From Meandrina meandrites (Eukaryota; Cnidaria; Anthozoa; Scleractinia; Meandrinidae): a stretch of 64,000 nt of DNA. The first letter of the stretch is position 1. Each line of letters starts with the position of its first letter. Made by a program: the position numbers and the translations under genes. Of the stretch, positions 37,646-50,578 are shown piece by piece. Under the pieces are notes generated by a model that was given only the letters and a program-made list of their open reading frames with translations, was not told the DNA's origin and searched no databases. Where the stretch lies: the NCBI GenBank assembly GCA_963693305.1, contig OY855915.1, positions 10,139,107-10,203,106 on the forward strand. The letters are read 5' to 3'.

Positions 37646-38394
37646 TTTTTTTTTTTTTTTTTAAATAATAATCAAAACTTTATTGAGCACTTTTTATACA
37701 AACTTGAATCTTAGGTGTATGTGGTTAATATATATAGATACAAATTTTGTTTTCCTTAAGTTCTTCCCATGAAATGATGTCAGTAAAAATTTCAATAGCC
37801 TACCTACATAATAACACTCTGAAAGCTTTTACACGCTCTAAGCTTCTATGTACACAAGTTAAAATATTACAAACTGAGGTGAACTATTTACAAAATATAA
37901 ACTTATTTACATATTTCTGTTCATAAAAAATCTGATTTTCATTCGTCTTTAATAAATATTTCAAAACCAAAATTTTACAAATAGTGAATATTAAAGAAAA
38001 GAAAAGCTGTAAAAATTCTATGCGTATTATTCTCGCTATAACTATTGCATCCGTGCTTGACCTTTATCTATTCCATGTCAATGTCATTAATGTTAAGATT
38101 GTTCTTTCTTCTGATAGTTCGTGAGCCTCTGAGACACAGAATCGCTGATCTTAAAATTGCAAAGGAGACTTTTGTCCTGACCCAAGCGACAGTCGTGGAG
38201 TAGTGTTCCCCTTTCTTCATTGCCAAAAGTTGTGCTAGTCTGCAGTGGTATCGCCTGCATTCTTCTGCCATTCCTCCTGTAGTTGAGAATACAAGCGGAG
38301 TGAATGTCCCTTGCTCAATTTCCATAACTCTCTTTGCATATGAGCGCTTTTTACCATTTTCATGCTGGCGATATATTTGCTCTGGCCTGAGATC

Positions 38395-38396
<2 letters not shown>
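37646..38396 (-). pseudogene. 5'-truncated non-LTR retroelement, 3' end with poly(A)
   Basis: On the minus strand an open frame runs from about 38396 to the stop at 38068, with [16 protein letters not shown] and [17 protein letters not shown]. This is a pattern I know from the C-terminal end of reverse-transcriptase polyproteins in animal mobile elements. About 390 bp downstream are AATAAA (37684-37679) and a 17-base A run (37662-37646), as in retrotransposed 3' ends. The 5' side is cut off at an ATT microsatellite. LINE clade not assignable. Confidence 0.6.
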
Positions 38397-38474
<78 letters not shown>

Positions 38475-38492
38475 TATTATTATTATTATTAT
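38397..38492. repeat. (ATT)n microsatellite
   Basis: About 32 trinucleotide copies with one or two interruptions; the apparent poly-Leu frame across it is an artefact. Confidence 0.95.
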
Positions 38493-39537
38493 TTTTAACT
38501 ATTATGAGTGTGTTATACCTGGAAACTAGCTGGTGAGTCTAGCTTGCTGGGCTCACAAAAGCTAACTAAAGTGTATTTCACAATAAAACTGCTATCTTAT
38601 CTTATATCTATGTTACTGTAGCTTGGTGTTTTCTGTTTGTTTGTAACATTTAATTTTAATTTGTTTTCAGTTTAAGAGGAAACTGGAGGAAATGAGAGAA
38701 AAAAGAAGAATAAACAAAAAACTGGGGTGAGTAATAATAAATACTTTAAAACTAGGGATAGTTAACACTACAGCTGCCCCCGCTGTTATCATTTTTTTCT
38801 CAGCGTATCCGTTACTACAGTCAACTATTTCGCTTGATATTTTGGCTATTCTATTTTCTTAATTGATTGAAAATCAGTTTTCTGTTTGGAGCAGTCTTGC
38901 AATAATTCAGAAGAAAGCACTAATTTTTCTCGTGTTCTGCTCACAAAGCATCACTTGTTTCTGGCCTTCTCTTTTTCAAGATCATGGGACGAGGACGTGC
39001 CATTTCAAACAAACTTTCACTATGAATTGTTGAGGTCAAGTAGCTAATTAAAACAAAGCCAAATTATGCAAAAATTCTGAAGAATTACATGTAATAATCA
39101 CGTAAATTTAATTACACGATTGCGTCCCCAAATTCCTGAGATCATGCTTTTTTTTTGCTGTAATGAGTGATCTCAGCGAGGATAAACTTTTTAAAACTAC
39201 CAGTTTGATTTGTGTCTGACAAATCTCGATTTCGGATTTGAGTCTGTCAATCCTGCGAGCGAACGAGAGCTACTCGCAACGCGCTAACAAGAGAAATTTC
39301 TAGACCAATACGTACTTTTCTTGGTTTTGATCATATCAATTGCGTAAGTTTCGGCTTCTAGACCTTGTGCAATCAAGAAAGCTCGAAGGAAACTGTAGCA
39401 ACCCAATTGCAATCAACGTTTGCAAGCGTCGTTTGTTGACTTGTTGTCATTTGTGCACGTGCTCACGCTTTGGTTTGTCCACGGCACCCAATCATCGTTA
39501 ATCTTGCGTCATTATTGACCAATCACCGTACAGGAAA

Positions 39538-39603
39538 TTTATCACACCTACCGATACTACTTGCGGGCATTTTATCACACCTACCGATACTACTTGCGGG
39601 CGC
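39538..39603. repeat. Short tandem duplication
   Basis: Two adjacent copies of a unit of about 33 bp containing TATCACACCTACCGATACT and TACTTGCGGGC. Confidence 0.85.
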
Positions 39604-39747
39604 ACTTTGGCCAACTCGAGATTTTGTCTGGTATATACTATATATTAATATATACTCTATATACGCGCGGACTACAATAATGCATCCTCGGGTTTTGGCC
39701 TCTGGGCCAAAACCCTGCGGGGGCAATTAATAATGTTACTATTAGCC

Positions 39748-39865
39748 CTGGCTGGGGCCCCTGTGTTGTGTTCTTGGACAAACACTTTGCTTTTATCCTG
39801 CCTCTCTCCCCGTCCCAGGTGTATGGGGTACCAGCGAATTTACTGCTGGGGATAACGGGGGGTAT
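39748..39865 (+). repeat. SINE fragment (central part)
   Basis: Contains TGTTGTGTTCTTGGACAAAC and GGGTACCAGCGAATTTACTG, related to the SINE at 56.5 kb, without the tRNA-like head and without the 3' part. Confidence 0.75.
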
Positions 39866-41956
39866 TAAAGACGGGGACAGGGGGGGGGGGGGGTATCTAT
39901 ATTTTTTTAAAGACAACTTTCACTTTCATCATTGGACAGTTCTTTCAAAAGTGGTCATCCTTATATGGTGATCATGGACTGTGTTTTTAGGCTCCCTAGG
40001 GGCATTAGAGAACTTTTCTTGGGTGCATCAGAGCTTGAAACATTCCAGCTTACACTTCAGGGATATAGCTAAGATTTCTAACAGGCAAAGTTCTGATTTT
40101 GTCAATCACAGGCAAGAGTTAACCAGACATACAGTAATCGTTTAGTCAGACATACAGTAGTCTTTTAGTCAGAAAAAAAAAACAGGAAAGGCAAGACCTC
40201 AGGTGGTTTTTTTTCCACTTTCCTGCTGTTCAGGCAAGGAAGCCTCAAATTCCGCTTGCCCAGGGTAGCTTGTGTTTGGTTAAGTTTACTTTAAATTTAC
40301 TTTGTATGATTCAAAATAGTAAATAGTCGACAGACAGCTTGCCTTGGCCCCTTCCCATTGGGTAAGGAAAGGACAGGACATTTTTTAGAGCCCAAAATAT
40401 CATTGTGGGTAGCAATGTGATTCCCTGGGACCATGGTGATGTCGAAATAATACATTGTTTTTGTGTACTGTTTATGTAGAACATGGATTTTCAGTCAACT
40501 GACATAGTTAAATTTAATATTTCTTTATAGCAAAGTAAAAAGTCTTGGTGCAGGAGATAGTGATGACGATGGTGACAGTGCTATGTCATGGGTTAACAAG
40601 AGCAGAAAGTTGGAAAGAGAAAAGCTTTTGGCTGAGAAATGAGTAAGATTGTACATTTTAGTAAGAGACCAACTAAGTACAAGTGAAGTCATATAATCAT
40701 GAGGGTCTCCTATACATGTACCCCTTTGCTAATCATGTAAAAATATTGGGCCTTTTCCTGCGTCACGAAAAGTAACCAAACATTCTCTCACGTAAGTGAC
40801 ATTACTGATCAGAATTCATACAAGTTTGCTTATAATATTGCTGTAGTAGCTGATCCACAGACCATGTACATTTGAATTATCTTCAGGCCCAGTTATTAGC
40901 AGAAATGGATGAAGAGTTTGGGATTAGTGATTTAGTGGAAGATGAATTTGGATCTCTTTCAAGACCAAGACAGCCGGTAAGGAATAATGAAAAAAAAAAA
41001 AACAACTATGAAGTTCTACTGTAATTAAACAATAAGTTACTAATTTCATGTAAATATAGTCGAACTTCTTTTATGTGGACAGCGAAGGGGAGAGCTGAGG
41101 GTCCATATTACGGAGATAACTATATTATATTGGTAGAAATTGAATGTATGACTTCTGGTTTGTCTAGGCCAAGTGAACTGTCTGTAATTTAGAGCTGTTC
41201 ATGTTATAGAGGTGTCCATGTTATGGAAGTCTGATAATGGAGTTGTTCCTACTAAGAATCATACAAAGCTCAGCTTTCATTATTTTTTTTCAGTGACTGG
41301 TAGATTGGTTATGCCACAAATGAAAATCTCACCAGTGCATCATTATAATTGCACTGCTAATAAGCAGTCATACACATAAACTGACGGTGTGCTCTCGACC
41401 ATGAGTAGTCATGATTTGTTTATCTTGATGTGGTTAATACAGCTTGTAACTAAGCTAGTGCAACTCTTCCTTTGTAGGCCTACTCAAGCCAGGATCTTAG
41501 AGGCTCAAAAGTTGAACATTGGCAGGAACATTTTATGGTGTGTAAAACTGTACAAGTGTACTGTATAACAGTCATCGACGAGACGCTCGCTTTGCTTGCC
41601 ATCTCTCGCATTATTTTGCGTTGAAAAACAGAGAGGCTGTGAACAGTCTAACAAGTTGTTTTTCTAAATACATTTCTTTTGTTTTCTTTTTATTCAGGAG
41701 GCACCTCATGATGAATTATCATGGATTTATTGCGAATATCTCCTCGCTCACGATTTAAGCATTCCCGAAACCCTCAGCTCATCTCAGAAAGCTATGTTTA
41801 GCGGTGTTTTGTAAATTTCTTGGTGATTTTTGGGGATGCTTGGGAAGAGAGAGTTTTTCTCAAAGGATTAGTAAAATTTGGAGAAATAAGAAATATTAAA
41901 GATTTAATGTGATACGAAACTTAGAATTTGAAGTTAAAAATTAGTAGATGGACACC

Positions 41957-43524
41957 CAAACAGTCCCCTGACAACCTGGGGTGCTCTTGCATTGGGGTCA
42001 ACTGTCTGGTGGTGTTTCAAAACTTTTTTTCTTTCTCCTATCTCTGCTAAAACCTCTTAAAACTTCACTCAAATTCACGTTTACCCCCACCTTGAGTATT
42101 GTATGCGCTTTTCAAATAAATAAATAAAAATTAAGAAGAGAGATGCAGTATTCCTTCTGTAGTTATGTGAGAGGGGTGGCATTTTCTACATTGAAGTATT
42201 TAGATCTCCAGCCGAAGCCCGCCCTTATAAAAAGTGTCTTAGTACCCCCCCGCCCCCGCCCCCATTCTCCCACGTCGGGAGGGGGGCGCTGTACGTACAC
42301 AAGCCACTATCTACTGATGCAAGACACTCATTGACCTGTGTAATCATCTAAATTAACTAATATGGTATGATCAACGCATTTGGATCAATACTCACGCTAT
42401 CAGAAGCGTTCGCCACGCGAAACATTAAATACAAGGAAGTTCAATTTTACAGGCAAGGTTGTTTTGGCAACAACTATTCCTAGTTTAAAAACCAATTCCA
42501 CTCTTACATGAAATCCTGCAAAAACACATCCTACATTCAAACAAAGGTCTTGCGTGATTGAATTCCAGAATTAACTCGCCTTTTCGTCAACAAAGGTCAG
42601 CTGTTATAGACGTAATAAAATCTGTCTTTCTCGGCCTCACAAACAATAGCTCGAACAGGGTGTGTGTTTCACAAGCAAACGTTTACGGTGGAGTTTCTAA
42701 TATGAATACAGGCAACTAAAGGTAAGAAGATTTGATATCTATTTTCGCTATATTGACGAATACGTTTATATTGTGGCTGGTGTTCTTGCGCAAGCTGAAA
42801 AACCCGTGGCAAAATGCGTTCTTCCCTTGAATCTTCACAACGGCCGAAATCACTTCCGCTATCGGTTTGGGAAAACGGATTCTCTCGGGCAGATATATAA
42901 AATTAGAAACCACGAAGGAAGACATCTAAAAGTAAACAGATCTGATCCCTGCTTTCTTGCTCAAGTTTCTATTTGGTGGCCTTTTGAGATAATGTTGAAC
43001 CGAATAAACGCAGTCAAATGGGCTGAAGGGTCGCTGAACATGAATTGACCGAATTGAGCTTAACAGTCCACTAATAAGCTGAAAAACTCGTGGCAAAATG
43101 TTGCTCATACCAGTAATTATATTATTAAGTGTCTGTAGTCAACTTAACAGTTGTCTTAACGTATAAACAAGGTTATGAAAAACGTTAACAAAATGGAGGC
43201 GTCCAAACGAAGAGTGTGGATTACTTCTGCATTTCTACCATACTTTTGGCTGCCATCATGAATTTCCTTTGTAGCAAATACGATGGCGTCTGTAGTTTTT
43301 GACAATCGCGTAATCACGCATATTTCAAGTTCTGCACTACTCCCTGTAGTGGACTATACTGGAAGACTGCCCGAAATGGGAAATCATTTTTAAGCTAATA
43401 GGTATATATAAAAAGTGTAGGGATTTCACGAGTTGGACAATACAAAATGAAAGGCAAAACTGTTTCTTACAGGTATTTAAATGGATATTTCTAGATATCT
43501 CGAACAGACCCACCGAACGGTCAA
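41957..43524 (+). repeat. 1,568-bp direct repeat, unit A
   Basis: Tandem with unit B (period 1,568 bp, from paired anchors 41961/43529 and 42143/43711) and differing by only scattered substitutions. Its 42330-42700 block matches the 5' flank of the TRIM gene. Also present are a TATAAAA (about 42229), a C-rich tract and GGTAAGAAG after the block. No open frame over 92 codons has a recognisable domain. Confidence 0.9.
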
Positions 43525-44996
43525 TTTACAGTCCCCTGACAAGCTGGGGTGCTCTTGCATTGGGGTCAACTGTCTGGTGGTGTTTCAAAATTTTTTTTCT
43601 TTCTCCTATCTCTGCTAAAACCTCTTAAAACTTCACTCAAATTCACGTTTACCCCCACCTTGAGTATTGTATGCGCTTTTCAAATAAATAAAAAAAAATT
43701 AAGAAGAGAGATGCAGTATTCCTTCTGTAGTTATGTGAGAGGGGTGGCATTTTCTACATTGAAGTATTTAGATCTCCAGCCGAAGCCCGCCCTTATAAAA
43801 AGTGTCTTAGTACCCCCCCGCCCCCGCCCCCATTCTCCCACGTCGGGAGGGGGGCGCTGTACGTACACAAGCCACTATCTACTGATGCAAGACACTCATT
43901 GACCTGTGTAATCATCTAAATTAACTAATATGGTATGATCAACGCATTTGGATCAATACTCACGCTATCAGAAGCGTTCGCCACGCGAAACATTAAATAC
44001 AAGGAAGTTCAATTTTACAGGCAAGGTTGTTTTGGCAACAACTATTCCTAGTTTAAAAACCAATTCCACTCTTACATGAAATCCTGCAAAAACACATCCT
44101 ACATTCAAACAAAGGTCTTGCGTGATTGAATTCCAGAATTAACTCGCCTTTTCGTCAACAAAGGTCAGCTGTTATAGACGTAATAAAATCTGTCTTTCTC
44201 GGCCTCACAAACAATAGCTCGAACAGGGTGTGTGTTTCACAAGCAAACGTTTACGGTGGAGTTTCTAATATGAATACAGGCAACTAAAGGTAAGAAGATT
44301 TGATATCTATTTTCGCTATATTGACGAATACGTTTATATTGTGGCTGGTGTTCTTGCGCAAGCTGAAAAACTCGTGGCAAAATGCGTTCTTCCCTTGAAT
44401 CTTCACAACGGCCGAAATCACTTCCGCTATCGGTTTGGGAAAACGGATTCTCTCGGACAGATATATAAAATTAGAAACCACGAAGGAAGACATCTAAAAG
44501 TAAATAGATCTGATCCCTGCTTTCTTGCTCAAGTTTCTATTTGGTGGGTTTTTGAGATATTGTTGAACCGAATAAACGCAGTCAAATGGGCTGAATGGTC
44601 GCTGAACATGAATTGTCCGAATTGAGCTTTAACAATCCACTAATAAGCTGAAAAACTCGTGACAAAATGTTGCTCAGCTCAGTAATTATATTATTAAGTG
44701 TCTGTAGTCAACTTAATAGTTGTCTTAACGTATAAACAAGGTTATGAAAAACGTTAACAAAATGGAGGCGTTCAAGCGAAGAGTGTGGATTACTTCTGCA
44801 TTTCTACCATATTTTTGGTTGCCATCATGAATATCTTTTGTAGCAAATACGATGGCGTGACGTCTGTAGTTTTTGACAATCGCGTAATCACGCATATTTT
44901 AAGTTCCGCACTACTCCCTGTAGTGGACTATGCTGGAAGACTCTGCCCGAAATGGGGAATCATTTTCAAGCTTAAGGTATATATAAAAATAGCCGC
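43525..44996 (+). repeat. Direct repeat, unit B
   Basis: Second tandem copy, nearly identical to unit A, cut off at about 44996. Its missing end appears displaced to 47271 by the two elements inserted at 45068-46120 and 46169-47115. Confidence 0.9.
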
Positions 44997-45067
44997 CTTA
45001 TAGGCGCATGTGACTACTGCTGGAGGAGAAAAGAATGAAAAGTATAATTGGTATAAATATGCTGTTA

Positions 45068-46120
45068 GGGACCGGTCATTATTTATGAAGAGGGGGGGAG
45101 TGAGGAGGGAAAAATATATTGGAAAGATCAAAATTTCTGTAAGGCCCCCCCTCCAGGCCAGGTAATTAGCAAGTGACCCCCCCCCCCCCCCCCCCTCTTT
45201 TTGCAATATTTACCAGTACGTGATGCCCTCCCCTGCCCTCACCTCATATCTCCTCTTATATGCCTTAAGTAATTATTAAATGCATGCTACATACAATCAT
45301 AAGATGATTTAATAGCTACTTTGCATAACAATGGAACTAACCTACTATATCACAAAATTGCCGTATTGTGTGGACCAGTGGCCACTTTTTCGAACATTTT
45401 GAGAGCTAAAAACTTATCTTGCATATGTGGATGAGCAGAGACTAGCCGCTATAGCAATACGTATGACAAGTTAAATACAGAGGTGTCAAAAATCTAGTAA
45501 CGGGAAACCGTGCAGACCTATGACCTCTGAAAACATTTCCTGGGCGGCAGTCTTACGGCTGTTCTCAACTAAAAACGTCTCCTAATAATACAGCTGACAG
45601 CGTATAGTGCCCTTTCTATACAAGTGAGAAGCAAAATAAATTGGACGACCAAATCCAATACAAAACGGCAACTGTACAAATTTCACGAACGTAGAAGTCT
45701 GTGTAGGCCTGTCACGTACTTTTTACTTTGTTTATAGCAGAAAATAATTTCAGTCAAACCAGGTAGGTCTGGATTCTTTATTAACTAAAATTTGAGATAA
45801 CAATGGAGTTTAGAGTGCAAACAGTATTTCTGTAAAATACAAATCACTAAGTTGTACATAAAAGTGGAGTTTATGCAAAAGAAAAACAATAGAATTAGCA
45901 TAAAATTATACAATTTAGCATTACTGTTTCACAGATAGTGTTTGCACTCCACGGCCAGTGAACACCTCTTACAATACTGTATACCTCAAACTGCTGACCC
46001 CCCCCCCCCCCCCCCCTAACTTCTTTATAAAAAAGTTTAGCCCACTCCCCCCTCTAGCCAATCTGAAATAGCCTTGACCCCCCCCCCCCCCCCCCTTCTA
46101 CATAAATAATGACCGGTCCC
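45068..46120. mobile_element. PIF/Harbinger-like non-autonomous element
   Basis: Inverted ends GGGACCGGTCATTATTTATG and the complement, each followed inward by a G or C tract, flanked by TTA on both sides (45065-45067, 46121-46123). A 3-bp TTA duplication fits Harbinger-type insertion. No coding region. Confidence 0.68.
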
Positions 46121-46168
46121 TTATGTGGATGCGAATGCATGTAAAAAAGTTTAAATAAGGCACTGTTG

Positions 46169-47115
46169 TCGACGATGTAAAACCAGCATCTTCGCGTGGT
46201 TCTACTCCTTCTGTTTGGAAGGTGATCTTGCAAGGTGATCGATCGCTAGGTGAGTGTTTTTATATTTTACAACATTTACTTCTCATAGCCTGCGTTGCAG
46301 ACAGTCTAAACCGCCGAGGATTATGTGACGCGTCCGGCAGCACATCGAAGGACAGCTTTAATTGTTAATTGTTACCCGACCTCAAAGACCACAAGAGAGT
46401 CAAAAATTCTAGTCAAAACAAACCTTGGAGGAAGCTACATTTGCATAATCACTGCTATGTCGGCATTTTGTTGACTGTGAACCAAAAGATCACACATTCC
46501 CTGCAAATGTTGTCATCAATTTCTTCATCTTCTGTGAAACTTTTAGTCAATCATAATAAACGTTCAGCAAGTAAGAAACAAACTTTTAATTTGAGCCTTT
46601 TCGTGACTTCGCATTATTATAAGCGAAGCGCGAAGATAGACGGACACGCTGTCACGCTCAAATGTTAAATAAACAATTGGAAGAAGCTTACATTTGCATA
46701 ATCACAGCTCCGTCGGGTTGAGAAGCTTAATTATCCCACAATAGGACTTAATATTCCTCGGAAGAGCCTCAGTTAAGTAAATTTTCCTGTACCAAGCTTA
46801 TGTACTTCGAAATTTCGGAGTATCGTCAGGCGTACGGGTTCTTTATGGAGCCACAAGCGTATACGTGTTGATTATCACGCGCTGTAAAATAACGATGGAA
46901 CACCATAGAAATTAGTCGTAAAAACCGACCTAAAAGCTGAAAAATACTCACGAAACCTCTCAGCTGATCGGTTAGAAACAAAATATGAAAGCTGTGAGAA
47001 GTAAATGTTGTAAAATATAAATACACTCAGTACACTCACCTAGCAATCGATCAGCCCGATCACCTTCCAAACACAAGCAGTAAGCCAAGATGTTCGTTTT
47101 ACATCGTGGGCCATC
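46169..47115. repeat. Foldback/MITE element with arms of about 120 bp
   Basis: Left arm ACGATGTAAAAC...GTTTGGAAGGTGATC...CTAGGTGAGTG...TTTACAACATTTACTTCTCA and its reverse complement at 46990-47115. About 700 bp lies between the arms with no domain. Confidence 0.75.
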
Positions 47116-47270
47116 GGTAGGTCATCGTTGATACGAAGTGTTCGCGAAGAGACTACAAGATCTGTATTTATTTGTGCTGATTGGCTACGAAGTATATTCT
47201 ATTGTTACTTACTTACATTCGGAAATCTTTCATGAATGCAATAGTGACTACGCGCAAGCGCAGTAGTCAC

Positions 47271-47880
47271 AAAAAGTGTAGGGATTTCTCGAGTTGGACA
47301 ATACAAAATGAAAGGCAAAACTGTCTCTTACAGGTATTTAAATGGACCTTTCTAGATATCTCGAACAGACCCACCGAACGGTCAATTTATTTAAGTATTT
47401 TATGCGCTTTTCAAATAAAAAAATTAAGAAGAGAGATGCAGTATTCCTTCTTGTTAAGTGAGAGGTGAACCAATTTTTACATTGAAGTATTTAGATCTAC
47501 AGCCGAAGCCCACAAGGAAGTTCAATATTCCACGCAGTGTTGTTTTGGCAACAACCATTGCTAGTTTAAGAACCAATTCCACTCTTACATGAAATCCTTC
47601 AAAAACACATCTTACATACAAACAAACGTCTTGCGTGATTGAGTTCCAGAATTACCTCGCCTTAACGCCAACAAAGGTCAGCTGTTATAGACGTAATAAA
47701 GTCTTTCTCGCACTCACAAACAATAGGTCGAACAGGGTGTGTGTTTCACAAACAATCTTCAGAAAACGTTTACGGTGAAGTTTCTAATTTGAATACAGGC
47801 AACTAAAGGTAAAAAGATTTGATATCTATTTTTCGCTATATTGACCAATACGTTTATATTGTGGCTGGTGTTCTTGTGTT
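47271..47880 (+). repeat. Direct repeat family, partial unit C
   Basis: Contains the AGTGTAGGGATTTCTCGAGT start, the CCACCGAACGGTCAATTTA block and a shortened copy of the TRIM-flank block (47515-47790), more diverged than A and B. Confidence 0.8.
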
Positions 47881-48502
47881 CTTGGGATATGCTTCTGTTT
47901 CTAAGCTAAAGATATATATAATAAACGGCACGCAATGCATGCAGAAGCGATGACGTTTCACAAGGGGTCTTTAAGAATTTTCAGGAAATTTGACAGAAAA
48001 TTTCAAAAAAATAAATAAACGTAGCTGACAACTTCTGTCTTGAATGATTGTTCGACAAAAGTTGCGTTATCTTGCAGGGAGACATCCGATACTGACGACA
48101 TAAGATACAAGGTCAAACCCTTTTGTTTTAAAAAAATTTAAAGATTTCTGTTTAGTAATGTGATAAAACACATCAAATATAATTTATCTCTTTCGTTTAT
48201 ACTTAGAATCGGTCCTTTCTAACTGCCCGGGAGTATTTTGCTTTGAGTTCTATGCGGTGATTTCTATTCGGTTCTACAGATCGGTCGATCTCAACAGACA
48301 ACAGACAACAGATCCCGTCCTCTCGCACGGCGACCGATGACATGATGTCATCGCTTAAAAAGAACACAAACTATGCACCAATGTACCTAGTTCCCAGTGC
48401 TCTTCGGTTCAATTCAGAGAGTAATCGCACATCACCCCAAAATTCCATAAATTCCATCGCTTTTCCGCTTTACAGCATTAACCGATGACGTCATCGCTTA
48501 AA

Positions 48503-48974
48503 AAAGGGGTAGGGATTTCACGAGTTGGACAATACAAAATGAAAGGCAAAACTGTCTCTTACAGATATTTAAAAGGACCTTTCTAGATATCTCGAATAGA
48601 CCCACCGAACGGTCAATTTATTTAAGTATTTTAAGCGGTTTTCAAATAAATAAAAAAAATTAAGAAGAGAGATGCAGTATATTCCTTCTTCTTGTTAGGT
48701 GACAGGTGAACCAATGTCTACATTAAAGTATTTAGATCTCCAGCCGAAGCCCACCCTTATAAAAAGTGTTTTAGTACCCGCCCCATTCTCCCACTTGGGG
48801 GGGGGGGAGGGGGAAGCTATACGTACACGAGCCCTTGTCTAGTGATGCTAGACACTGATTGACCTGTGTAATCATCTAACTTGACTACACTCTTTTTTTT
48901 TTATAAGAATATATTTTATAAGAATATCGAGGCTGAAATTTGCGAACTTTAAAGAATATTTTAAGAATAAACCG

Positions 48975-49009
<35 letters not shown>

Positions 49010-50040
49010 GTTGAAAATCTGTAAATACAAAACAATTATATGTTTTTCCTTTCTCTAAACGGCAAAACTAGCCAGTAAAACGATAAAAACCTGCACTGGC
49101 CAAATGTTCGATACTAACGACAGTTTCATGAACGGTACATGTAATACATGTGTATGATTTTCAGGTAATTGATACCCCAATATATTCTAAAACGGAGATA
49201 TCATAAGTCATAATCTAATAATATTCACAAGAATATTTTCAGCCTAAAATCGGCAGAAACTTGAGAATATTTAGCCTGGGCCGGAAAAACAACATTCTTA
49301 TAAAAAAAAGAGTGTAACGGTATGATCAACGCATTTGGATCAATACTCACGCTATCGGAAGCGTTCGCTACACGAGACGTAAATTACAAGGAAGTTCAAT
49401 TTTACAGCCAAGGTTGTTTTGGCAACAACTATTCCTAGTTTAAGAAATAATTCCACTCTTACATGAAATCCTGCAAAAACACATCTTATATACATTCAAA
49501 CGTCTTGCGTGATGAGTTCCAGAGTCAGTAGACGTAATAAAATCTGTTTTTCTCGGACTCACAAACAATAGCTCGAACAGGATGTGTGTTTCACAAGCAA
49601 TCTTTAGAAAAGGTTTACGATGGAGTTCGTAATTTGAATACAGGCATCAGAAGGTATGATGATTTAACATCTATTTTCGCTATATTGACCAATACGGTTT
49701 TATTGCGGCTGGTGTTCTTGCGCAAGGTGAAAGACTCGCTGTAAAATGCCTTCTTCCCGTGAACCTTCATAATCACTTCCGCCATCGGTTTTGGGAAACG
49801 AATTCTTTCGGACAGATATATAAAATTACAAACTCTAAAGGAAGACATCTAAAAGTAAGTAGATTTGATATCTATTTTTGTTATATTGACAAATACGTTT
49901 CTATGGTGGCCGGTTTTTCTGCTGAAGTTTCTATCTCTGGGGATTCATGAGCTGTCAGTTGAACCGAATTAATGCAGTGATTGGGCTGAACATGAAACGT
50001 CCAAATTGAGCTTTGAACATTTGAAGAATAAGCTAAAAAC
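48503..50040 (+). repeat. Direct repeat family, diverged unit D
   Basis: Same block order as A and B, with a MITE inserted at 48888-49314. The TRIM-flank block ends in ATGGAGTTCG (49619), keeping the start codon position of the TRIM gene, then a stop follows within five codons. Confidence 0.8.
48888..49314. mobile_element. Tc1/mariner-like MITE with TA duplication
   Basis: Ends CACTCTTTTTTTTTTATAAG and the complement, flanked by TA on both sides. Units A and B give the empty site, which confirms the insertion. Confidence 0.82.
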
Positions 50041-50329
50041 TTATATGCGCAACTTATATTTATTGGTGTTTGTAGTTGTATTTGACGATTCTTTTGGTCT
50101 CAGGTTTGTTATAAAAGAGAAGCATAATATATGTCAAAATCGTCCACAGCGTGAACTCGATTGACACGCTAACTGAAAGCCACGATACGATCCATATACC
50201 AACGAATATTAACAGCGTCACGTTTAAATAAGCGTTATATTACAAAACGTTAAAAGCGAAAATACAACTACTTGTCTGTGTACGTGCTTACGCTAGCAAA
50301 TTAGGCAGCTCATAAGCTTGACAAGCTTC

Positions 50330-50481
50330 TGTTATGTTTTCGTGGTTGGGCTCCTGTTTGTATCACGTGATTAGTTTCCATATTTGGCCTCCCACGAGGT
50401 CCTCGCGTCAGATTAAAATGAGTGTTCCGCCATCTTGATTTAGTCGTTTTATTTGTCCCTTGTATTTGCGAATACACAACA
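50330..50481 (+). repeat. 5' LTR of gypsy element
   Basis: 152 bp, TGTTATG...ACAACA. It differs from the 3' LTR by one substitution and one indel near its start. Flanked by GCTTC, repeated after the 3' LTR. TGGCGACGAGGATGGGATC follows one or two bases after the LTR as primer-binding-type sequence. Confidence 0.93.
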
Positions 50482-50578
50482 ACTGGCGACGAGGATGGGA
50501 TCCAGCTAAACAAGCACAAGCGGTAAACGGAAGTGGGGTCGTGAAATTTACGTGAGAAGTTTAACGACACGACAGAAA

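Larger units (their letters stand above)
28881..41813 (+). pseudogene. SART1: SART1-like tri-snRNP factor, 5' part only (truncated copy)
   Basis: Exons that join in frame: 28881-29154 (Lys/Arg/Asp/Glu-rich start), 36006-36069, 36644-36705 (LRIKLGLKPLE), 36827-36900, 38671-38726, 40531-40642, 40887-40976 (LLAEMDEEFG), 41478-41537 (DLRGSKVEH). All have AG acceptors and GT donors with matching phases; the donor at 36901 is weak. The order matches SART1, a U4/U6.U5 tri-snRNP protein needed for spliceosome activation. Two faults: the last codon of the 40531 exon is TGA where family alignment expects Arg, and SART1 similarity stops after the first codon of the next exon (41698), which runs through unrelated sequence to a stop at 41811-41813. 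The C-terminal half is absent from the window. A partial duplicate or broken gene is most likely; misassembly is possible. Confidence 0.72.

Noticed and set aside
38300..38536. Leucine-rich 78-codon frame
   Set aside because: Translation of the ATT microsatellite.
42773..43048. Small protein in repeat units A and B
   Set aside because: The frame begins at a GTG, has no domain and is not kept in units C and D.
50552..50578. Earlier gag start at 50552
   Set aside because: That codon is GTG; the first ATG is at 50579.
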